The notes under the pieces: generated by a model
What the model was told of the DNA's origin: nothing
Database searches by the model: none
Seen by the model: the letters and a program-made list of their open reading frames with translations, nothing else
Program-made: the position numbers and the translations under genes
Source: an uncultured Anaerolineales bacterium
GTDB lineage: Bacteria; Chloroflexota; Anaerolineae; Anaerolineales; Villigracilaceae
Assembly (NCBI GenBank): GCA_938008865.1
Contig: CALLJA010000617.1
Span: forward strand, 1 to 5,355
Reading direction: 5' to 3'
Length of the DNA: 5,355 nucleotides
Shown here: in pieces, positions 1 to 4,794 of the stretch
How positions within the stretch are numbered: position 1 is the first letter of the stretch
How the letters are laid out: each line of letters begins with the position of its first letter

Positions 1-1034
1 CGCGCGTTCTGAATGGCAATGACGGCCTGCCGCCCGATGATGTCGAGCAGGTCCTTGCGGTCGGGGGTGAAATACCCGGCCTCGGGATGGGCGAAGAGCA
101 TCGCGCCATACACGTTGAATCCACTGCGCAGCGGGAAGCAGTATGCCACGTTGCAACTGCGCAGGGCCACCACACGTCCCAGTTCGGGATCGTAGCCGAT
201 ACCCTGCGAGAGGATCGGCTCACCATCGTCAAACACACGCTTGAGGATGCCCTCGCTGCCCGCGAACGCCACGCGCAGGTCGGCGTTGGTGAAGCGCCGC
301 GCCGACTCGGTTTGCAGCATCCCGCCCTTGAAGAGCAAAACGGCGCCCACCAGGCGGTCGCGGGCGGCCTCTTCGGGGTCGGGCGTCAGGGCCGTGAAGG
401 CCATATCCAGCGCGGAGTTGAGCACGCGCTTGTAACTCAAGGTGGCCGCCAGCGTGGAGGTCAGCTCGTAGATGGCGCGCAGGCGCTCGGTCTGGATGCG
501 CTGTTTTTTCTCTTCTGCATCCAGCCAACTGACGCGCATCCACCTCATGCGGACGATGACCTGCCGTCCGAGATAGCCGAACAGCACGCCCACCAGCAAG
601 AAAACCAGCGACTTGATCAACGCCACAGGCTGGATGGAGGGGGTTGAGAGGAAAAAATACGCATAGAACAAGGCGACGTACAGCACCGCCACGACCGTGG
701 CCCCCCAGAATTCATAGTAGATGGAAGCCGTCAGGACGGTATAGATCCCCACCCACCAGGCGGGGCCATCCAGCCCGCCTTGCAACCAGAAGAAGGCCGC
801 CCCCATTAAAAAATCGGCCACCACATTGACAATGCGGTGGTTGGTGACGCGATAATTCAGGCTGGTGATGCTGGTCATTGCCAGGTTCCAGACCATCATC
901 ATTGCCAACGGCATGAACGTCTGGGGGGTGAGCCTCTGGCCCAGACCCAATGAGGCCACCAAGCCGATCAACACGATCCAGCGCAGGGAGATGGCAAACC
1001 AGTCTGCAATGTAAGGAGTATCGAACCTACGCAT
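1..1034 (-). CDS. Multi-TM GAF-domain sensor protein, N-terminal part (likely signalling histidine kinase or similar)
   Basis: 344 codons are present and the frame is still open at base 1, so the protein continues left of the window. Residues 1-160 form a membrane module of about five or six hydrophobic segments (around 13-32, 38-56, 70-85, 92-107, 110-130, 138-157). A charged, probably coiled-coil linker follows (about 168-200, DAEEKKQRIQTERLRAIYEL). Residues about 195-343 look like a GAF domain: AATLSYKRVLNSALDMAF at its start, the SQGIGYDPELGRVVALRS core, FPLRSGFNVYGAMLFAHPE strands, and the closing helix FTPDRKDLLDIIGRQAVIAI, a very typical GAF end. In such architectures the output is most often HisKA/HATPase_c, sometimes GGDEF or PP2C; none is visible here. 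The ATG at 1034 lacks a Shine-Dalgarno. Same strand as the polysaccharide operon, 72 nt after it, so it could be cotranscribed or independent. Ligand unknown. Confidence 0.82.
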   Translation of the reverse strand, partial: MRRFDTPYIADWFAISLRWIVLIGLVASLGLGQRLTPQTFMPLAMMMVWNLAMTSITSLNYRVTNHRIVNVVADFLMGAAFFWLQGGLDGPAWWVGIYTVLTASIYYEFWGATVVAVLYVALFYAYFFLSTPSIQPVALIKSLVFLLVGVLFGYLGRQVIVRMRWMRVSWLDAEEKKQRIQTERLRAIYELTSTLAATLSYKRVLNSALDMAFTALTPDPEEAARDRLVGAVLLFKGGMLQTESARRFTNADLRVAFAGSEGILKRVFDDGEPILSQGIGYDPELGRVVALRSCNVAYCFPLRSGFNVYGAMLFAHPEAGYFTPDRKDLLDIIGRQAVIAIQNA

Positions 1035-1040
1035 GGCGCA

Positions 1041-1046
1041 ATGATA
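1041..1046 (-). promoter_or_regulatory. Possible -10 element for a leaderless sensor transcript
   Basis: TATCAT on the minus strand ends 6 nt before the ATG at 1034, the spacing expected for a leaderless mRNA. No Shine-Dalgarno precedes that ATG. No convincing -35 hexamer is visible about 17 nt upstream. Confidence 0.25.
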
Positions 1047-1070
1047 AACCAAAACCCACCCGCAGGCGGG
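1041..1070 (-). terminator. Weak terminator-like hairpin after the operon
   Basis: On the minus strand CCCG-CCTG-CGGG (1059-1070), a GC-only 4-bp stem with a 4-nt loop, is followed by TGGGTTTTGGTTTAT. The stem is short and the T-tract is broken by G residues, so termination is likely partial at best. It lies in the 72-nt gap between the sulfotransferase stop and the sensor gene. Confidence 0.25.
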
Positions 1071-1106
1071 GAGACGACATTACAGGAAAATTACACCTGC
1101 GCGCTT

Positions 1107-1835
1107 TCAAGCCTCATAGCCCATCTTGAACAGGTATGGCTCAAGCCTGGATGCAAGCACGGCCTGCTGTTCGGGCGTATAGGCTTCGCGGAAGCGCCCG
1201 ACCTTGCCCTTATAGTAATGCAGCCCCTGCTGACCGTCGTTAGCCCCGGGCCGATACTGCTCCACCACTGCGCGGACCTCGGGGCTGGCCCCGTCTAATT
1301 TGAGGTATCCGACCAGACGGGCCGACTCGACGTCGTAGCTCGTCAACAGGTCTTCGTAACGGGCAATCAACACGTCCTTTTCCTGGATCCACTTCTGCCA
1401 GATGCGGACGTACTCCAGCATGAAATCGAGACTCTTCTCGAAATCGGTCAGGTGCGAGAAGGCGTTGGGGCGACCCTTGGCCAGGGCGCGCTGGCCGTAA
1501 TCGTAGGCCGAGAGCATGGCATCGCGCGGGTCGCGGTAGATGTAGGTAATGCGCAGGAGGCCGAGGGCCTGGAGCGTACGCGAAGCGCTGGTCGGCCCCG
1601 CATGGGCTTTGATGACGAAGGTCTTGCCGAGCAGCGCGGGCACGGTCACCAGTCCCAACCGCCGCGCCGACAACACGCCAATGTTGCAATTCACTTCGGT
1701 CAGGATCTTTTGCAAGCCATATTTTTCGCGGATGTCGCGCGCATCGGCGCAGCCCGTGGTCTTCATCAGGTCGTGGATCAGGTTATAGTGCCAGCCCGAC
1801 CCCGCGCGCGGCATCCCAACAGACAGAACGATCAT
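1107..1835 (-). CDS. PAPS-dependent sulfotransferase, complete
   Basis: 242-residue, soluble, probably cytoplasmic enzyme that would transfer sulfate from PAPS to a carbohydrate, lipid or small-molecule hydroxyl. Seen: an N-terminal strand and GMPRAGSGWHYNLI (7-20), a variant of the 5'-phosphosulfate loop (usually PKSGTTW); IKAHAG (75-80), where His78 matches the catalytic base of the family's 'K[ST]H' element; YIYRDPRDAMLSAYDY (98-113), the 3'-phosphate motif with Arg101 and Ser109; ARYEDL (158-163); and YYKGKVGRFREAYTPEQ (207-223), matching the C-terminal 'RKG..GDWK..FT' segment. All landmarks are present and in order, so it is probably active. No signal peptide or TM helix. Length is at the short end for the family. 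The ATG overlaps the ligase-like stop by 4 nt and has a strong AAGGAG. It is the last gene of the tight operon. Acceptor unknown; the context points to a surface glycan or its lipid carrier. Confidence 0.92.
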   Translation of the reverse strand: MIVLSVGMPRAGSGWHYNLIHDLMKTTGCADARDIREKYGLQKILTEVNCNIGVLSARRLGLVTVPALLGKTFVIKAHAGPTSASRTLQALGLLRITYIYRDPRDAMLSAYDYGQRALAKGRPNAFSHLTDFEKSLDFMLEYVRIWQKWIQEKDVLIARYEDLLTSYDVESARLVGYLKLDGASPEVRAVVEQYRPGANDGQQGLHYYKGKVGRFREAYTPEQQAVLASRLEPYLFKMGYEA

Positions 1836-3289
1836 GCAGTCTCCTTGCTCTTCCCCTCTCGAAAATGAGGGGCAAGGGGTGAAGTTGAAAGTGAAATCCC
1901 CGCCACGATGCCTGGGATCATCCAGAGGTTCGGCGTGGCCAGTGAATCCTGGGTCACATTATACAGGGCAATTGCCAGCCACGCAAAAAGTCCTGCGATG
2001 CCGAGGAAGCGGGAGAATTGTCCGCGTGGAAGCAAGGCCAGCGAATCGGCCAGGGAAGAAAGAAGAAAGATGAAGAAGAAGACGAATCCAACCAGCCCTG
2101 TCTCGGCCAACAGGCGCACATACAAATTCTTCGGGTTCGGATAGAGCTTGCTTTCGGGGTTAAGCTGCTTCGCCACCTCGGGGACGGTGGTCAGGGTCCA
2201 GTCGGGCAGGTGGTCGTAGATCCAGAATCCGCTTGCGCCAAGGCCCACGCCAAAGATCGGATGCTCGTCGAAGGCGGCCATCGCGCCCGTGGCATACGCG
2301 CTGCGCCCGCCCGCGTTGATGTCGACCAGGTATTCGCTCAAGCTATCGGCAGAAATGTCCCACAGGCGGCGGAAATAATTTTTCCTACCGAGGAAGGCGA
2401 ACGACCCCGCCAGCACAGCCACCAGCAAGACGATCAGCCCCACGCGCACCAGCCAACCCTGACGGAAACCTCCAAAGTACCAGGTCCACGCGGCGCGCAG
2501 ATGCTCACGTCCCACCAGCAGGAAGACCAATCCAGTTACACCCACGCCAATCAGGATGCCGCCGCGCGAATAGGTCGCCAGCAGCAACAGGACAGACAAA
2601 CCCAGCAGAGCAGGCTCCAGCCAGCGGAAGCGTGTCAGGCGTGTCTTCGTCAGCAGCGCTGCGAACAGGATCGGCAGGTACATCGTCACGATCTGGCCCG
2701 CCAGCCAGGCAGGCTCGTAGGCCAGGCCTGAGATGCGATTCGTGCGGACGAGTTCGCGCATCGAAAAGGCCAGTTGCCAGTGCGTGACCATCTCCTTGTC
2801 CAGCAGACCCGTGTAAAAGGTCACCGCCTGCAGCGCGCTCCAGACCAGTTCCACGCCGAAGCCCGCCAACATCCAACGCAGCGTGAACTTGACCTCGGCC
2901 TCGTCGCGGTTCATCCACACGGCAGTGACGAAGAAGACCAGCCCGATGACCAGCGTAGCCAGCGCGCGGACAGCTCGCCCGAGATAGGTCTGCCCGCGCA
3001 AGGGGATGGGATCGATCAGAACCCCAAAACTGGTCGCCGCCAAAACGACCACGGCGAAGGCCCCCAGCAGGATCGCGCTCCCCGCCCACGGGAAGGGACG
3101 CTGCCGCCGAATGGTTTGAATCAGCAGGAGGGGGAGCAGCAGCACCAGCGGATACAACGCCAGCGGGCGGACCAGCGTGCTATCACCGAGGAAGGGAAAC
3201 CAACGAAAACTGGTGACAGGCAAGGTCACCAGCGCGGCGGCCCAGAGAAATTTCACCACAGAGTTCGCGGAGAGCACAGAGGCTTTCAT
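1832..3289 (-). CDS. O-antigen ligase / polymerase-like integral membrane protein (Wzy_C type)
   Basis: 485 residues and about 12 hydrophobic segments (roughly 12-28, 37-60, 70-92, 107-126, 136-160, 193-213, 225-240, 244-260, 281-300, 391-412, 425-445, 453-467), an inner-membrane enzyme that joins or polymerises lipid-linked glycans on the outer face. Family signs seen: ATYSRGG (238-244) with conserved Arg242 at the start of a TM helix; a large extracytoplasmic loop (about 301-390) containing GGRSAYATGAMAAF (327-340) and HPIFGVGLGASGF (343-355); and PNPKNLYVRLLAETGLVGF (384-402) leading into the next helix. The last corresponds to the 'HN.YL...E.G' motif, but Lys387 replaces the usual His, so ligase activity is not assured and a polymerase role is equally likely. 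The ATG overlaps the upstream stop (ATGA) without a strong Shine-Dalgarno, implying coupling. The C-terminal 17 or so residues (from about 469) come from an inserted-looking repeat. Stop overlaps the next start as ATGA. Confidence 0.85.
   Translation of the reverse strand: MKASVLSANSVVKFLWAAALVTLPVTSFRWFPFLGDSTLVRPLALYPLVLLLPLLLIQTIRRQRPFPWAGSAILLGAFAVVVLAATSFGVLIDPIPLRGQTYLGRAVRALATLVIGLVFFVTAVWMNRDEAEVKFTLRWMLAGFGVELVWSALQAVTFYTGLLDKEMVTHWQLAFSMRELVRTNRISGLAYEPAWLAGQIVTMYLPILFAALLTKTRLTRFRWLEPALLGLSVLLLLATYSRGGILIGVGVTGLVFLLVGREHLRAAWTWYFGGFRQGWLVRVGLIVLLVAVLAGSFAFLGRKNYFRRLWDISADSLSEYLVDINAGGRSAYATGAMAAFDEHPIFGVGLGASGFWIYDHLPDWTLTTVPEVAKQLNPESKLYPNPKNLYVRLLAETGLVGFVFFFIFLLSSLADSLALLPRGQFSRFLGIAGLFAWLAIALYNVTQDSLATPNLWMIPGIVAGISLSTSPLAPHFREGKSKETA
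1841..1846 (-). promoter_or_regulatory. Strong ribosome binding site for the downstream sulfotransferase
   Basis: AAGGAG on the minus strand, 5 nt before the ATG at 1835, inside the last codons of the ligase-like gene and immediately after the CCCCT-rich repeat. It fixes the sulfotransferase start and is the best Shine-Dalgarno in the window. Confidence 0.75.
1850..1884 (-). repeat. CCCCT-rich palindromic repeat encoding the ligase-like protein's C-terminus
   Basis: On the minus strand the order is CTTCACCCCTTGCCCCTC, a short loop, then GAGAGGGGAAG. The perfect 6-bp stem is at 1853-1858 and 1867-1872 with an 8-nt loop. It resembles the 'CACCCCTGGCCCCTCTCC ... GAGAGGGG' intergenic repeats common in many environmental bacterial genomes; that family link is from memory, not a search. 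Here it is translated as SPLAPHFREG and lies just upstream of the sulfotransferase ribosome binding site. Confidence 0.65.
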
Positions 3290-3930
3290 GTTTTTTCTTC
3301 TTCGCGATCTTCGCTTCTTCGCGGTTTAAAGAACAGAATCCCCAACGCACCCCACAACCACACTCCCACTGTCCCCGCCAGCAGATACGCGCTGAGCGGA
3401 ATGCTGCGCTGTTTGGGCAAATTGCTCACCTGTGTCACTTCGATTCGGATGGCCGCGTTCAACCCATCCTGTGCGCCAACGTTGACTTGCGCGGCCTTCG
3501 CAAAAGACTCGGCCCAGGTGGAAACCAGAGCCTCGGCCCGCTTCGCATCTTTATCATCGGCGAAGAGATGCCAGCCCGCCTCGGCAGGTTGACTGAGTTG
3601 CAGCCTGCCTTCGCGCAATTCGCGGACCGTCACTTCGCCATCCGCATCGGCCACGGCTTGCAGCACGGAATCCGACCAGGCGATCTCCTCCAGCTTGCGC
3701 GTCTCGCGTTCGAGATAATAGAACTGCTGGCGGTCGGTCTCCTGCGGCCAGGCGGTTTCGAGGTTGAAATCCACATTGACGGTGGCCCGCGCGCGATACG
3801 GCGGCGGCACGACAAAGTAAATCGCCGCGCCCAGCAGCGCGCCGATCACCGCTGCCAACAGCCAGAAGCGCCAAGCCTTGAGTAGACGGGTCAAATCATC
3901 GAGGGAAGGAGGAGAGAAGAGAAGGTTCAT
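3286..3930 (-). CDS. Small Wzz-like chain-length determinant / polysaccharide export membrane protein
   Basis: 214 residues, predicted to sit in the inner membrane with two TM helices (about 22-41 and 180-201) flanking an extracytoplasmic segment. This is the Wzz/polysaccharide co-polymerase layout. Seen: an N-terminal DDLTRLLKAWRFW lead-in before TM1; PPPYRARATVNVD (42-54) just after it, matching the family's 'P..YRA.A.V' element; a charged, probably helical middle (about 62-150); and a Pro-containing approach to TM2 (LPKQRSIPLSAYL, 171-183). At 214 aa it is shorter than typical Wzz (about 300 or more) and has no C-terminal tyrosine-kinase domain. The open frame extends far upstream through the GT2 gene, but that part is its antisense-free shadow. 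Met 3930 is preferred over Met 3948 because GAAAGG lies 4 nt before it, while 3948 directly follows a repeat arm and has no Shine-Dalgarno. The C-terminal tail (about 203-213, acidic/basic) is encoded by a repeat copy. Stop overlaps the next start as ATGA. Confidence 0.8.
   Translation of the reverse strand: MNLLFSPPSLDDLTRLLKAWRFWLLAAVIGALLGAAIYFVVPPPYRARATVNVDFNLETAWPQETDRQQFYYLERETRKLEEIAWSDSVLQAVADADGEVTVRELREGRLQLSQPAEAGWHLFADDKDAKRAEALVSTWAESFAKAAQVNVGAQDGLNAAIRIEVTQVSNLPKQRSIPLSAYLLAGTVGVWLWGALGILFFKPRRSEDREEEKT
3298..3326 (-). repeat. Second, half-length copy of the GCGAAG-rich repeat, inside the Wzz-like gene's 3' end
   Basis: On the minus strand this 29-nt stretch matches the left half of the repeat at 3976-4004 at 24 of 29 positions by eye alignment, including AACC at its start and CGCGAAGAA at its end. 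The opposite palindrome arm is missing. It encodes the charged cytoplasmic tail after TM2 of the Wzz-like protein and ends 9 nt before the ATG of the next gene. Confidence 0.6.
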
Positions 3931-3949
3931 CTTGCCTTTCAGTTTCATC

Positions 3950-4004
3950 GCGAAGCGGTGAAGAGCGCGAAGGTTTTCTTCGCGTACTTCGCGCCTTCGT
4001 GGTT
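3950..4004 (-). repeat. Imperfect palindromic GCGAAG-rich repeat between GT2 and Wzz-like gene
   Basis: This fills most of the 73-nt gap between the GT2 stop and the Wzz-like start. On the minus strand the left half carries three CGAAG units spaced 8 and 9 nt apart. A perfect 7-bp hairpin, CGCGAAG / CTTCGCG with a 5-nt loop, sits at 3966-3984. Further out the arms pair imperfectly, with GAAG/CTTC blocks separated by small internal loops, giving a long mismatched cruciform. The first base of the repeat is the last base of the GT2 stop codon. A shorter copy lies at 3298-3326. This resembles dispersed intergenic palindromes of environmental bacteria; it lacks a T-tract, so it is not a standard terminator. 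Confidence 0.7.
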
Positions 4005-4792
4005 CATTTAATATTGAGCATCTTGCGCCGCCGCCAGTTCCACACGGGCGCGACCAGCTTGCGGACATAATATTTCGCCACGATGGGCGCGAAGAACGAA
4101 CCGCCGTCGCGGTAGTGGACCTTGAGCATCTCAGGCCAGCAACGGTCATCGGCAACCGTGCTCTTGCCCGAAGCGTGCATGCGGAAGTTGGCCCAGGTCT
4201 GGCCTGCGAGGTACTTGATCTCGGTCTTCGCGGCGATGCGCGTCCACAGGTCGTAATCCATTGCAAAATAAAATGAAGGGTCGAGCGGACCAACCTGCTT
4301 CCACAGCTCGGCGCGGAAGAACATGGTCTGCTGCGGGATGTGGACATAGCCCTGGCGCAGGCGCGCATAATCGGTCTGCGCGGCGGGAAATTTTCCCAGC
4401 ACCTGACCATCTTCGCCGATGTAATTGCAATCGGCATAGACCATGCCCACTTCGGGATGGTCGAGCAGATATTTCACGGCCTCGCCAACCGCACGAGGCT
4501 CGTAGGTATCGTCCGAATTGAGCCAGGCCAGGATGCCACCCGCGGCACGGGCAAAGCCCTTGTTGATAGCGTCGGTCTGACCCTTATCCTTTTCGCTTAC
4601 CCACCAGGCGAGCTTGTCGGCATATTTGTTGATGATGTCCACACTGCCGTCGGTCGAGCCGCCGTCCACGATGATGTATTCGATGCGCGGATAATCCTGA
4701 GTCAGCACCGATTGAATGGTGGACTCGAGATAACGCGCCTGATTGAACGACGGCGTGATGATCGAAACGGTAGGCAAGGCAGGCGGCTTCAC
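4004..4792 (-). CDS. Family 2 glycosyltransferase (WfgS-like, GT-A fold)
   Basis: Probable cytoplasmic or membrane-associated enzyme adding one sugar from a nucleotide sugar to a growing glycan. With the start at 4792 it has 262 residues, a normal size for a single-domain GT2. Seen: ITPSFNQARYLESTIQSVL (12-30), the first strand and helix of the GT-A fold; VDGGSTDGS (42-50) with the nucleotide-binding Asp43; the EKDKGQTDAINKGF stretch (67-80); NSDD (92-95), the metal-binding DxD equivalent; and FAMDYDLW (176-183), the acceptor/catalytic-base region. This pattern is typical of the WfgS/WcaA-like subgroup. The C-terminus is basic (RRRK near 254-257) with no clear TM helix. GTG starts at 4804 (266 aa), 4798 (GTGA overlap with the upstream stop) and 4792 are all possible. 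I chose 4792 because GGGAG lies 5 nt before it. The stop codon touches an interspersed repeat that fills the gap to the next gene. Sugar donor and acceptor cannot be read from the sequence. Confidence 0.93.
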   Translation of the reverse strand: MKPPALPTVSIITPSFNQARYLESTIQSVLTQDYPRIEYIIVDGGSTDGSVDIINKYADKLAWWVSEKDKGQTDAINKGFARAAGGILAWLNSDDTYEPRAVGEAVKYLLDHPEVGMVYADCNYIGEDGQVLGKFPAAQTDYARLRQGYVHIPQQTMFFRAELWKQVGPLDPSFYFAMDYDLWTRIAAKTEIKYLAGQTWANFRMHASGKSTVADDRCWPEMLKVHYRDGGSFFAPIVAKYYVRKLVAPVWNWRRRKMLNIK

Positions 4793-4794
4793 GG

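Noticed and set aside
87..647. Plus-strand open frame of 186 codons
   Set aside because: Antisense to the GAF domain region of the sensor gene, which has clear domain motifs on the minus strand. Gln/His/Gly-rich product with no motif.
1452..1868. Plus-strand open frame of 138 codons
   Set aside because: Antisense to the complete sulfotransferase, whose motifs are all present on the minus strand.
2018..2731. Long plus-strand open frame of 237 codons
   Set aside because: It is antisense to the ligase-like gene, and its product is rich in Gln, His and Arg with no recognisable fold. This is the usual shadow of a GC-rich, Leu-rich membrane protein gene.
2774..3592. Plus-strand open frame of 272 codons
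   Set aside because: Antisense to the ligase-like and Wzz-like genes, low-complexity Gln/Arg/Pro composition, no ribosome binding site and no motif.
3966..3984. Hairpin considered as an intrinsic terminator between GT2 and the Wzz-like gene
   Set aside because: No T-tract follows the stem on the minus strand, and the sequence belongs to a repeat that also occurs at 3298-3326. Operon continuity downstream argues against termination.
3298..4004. Repeat copies considered as a CRISPR array
   Set aside because: Only two unequal copies about 680 nt apart with a gene between them; no regular spacers.
3931..4437. Long N-terminal extension of the Wzz-like reading frame overlapping the GT2 gene
   Set aside because: The extension is Arg/Ser-rich, without domain character, and lies out of frame within the clearly real GT2 gene on the same strand. 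The Wzz-like family begins shortly before TM1, and a Shine-Dalgarno precedes Met 3930.
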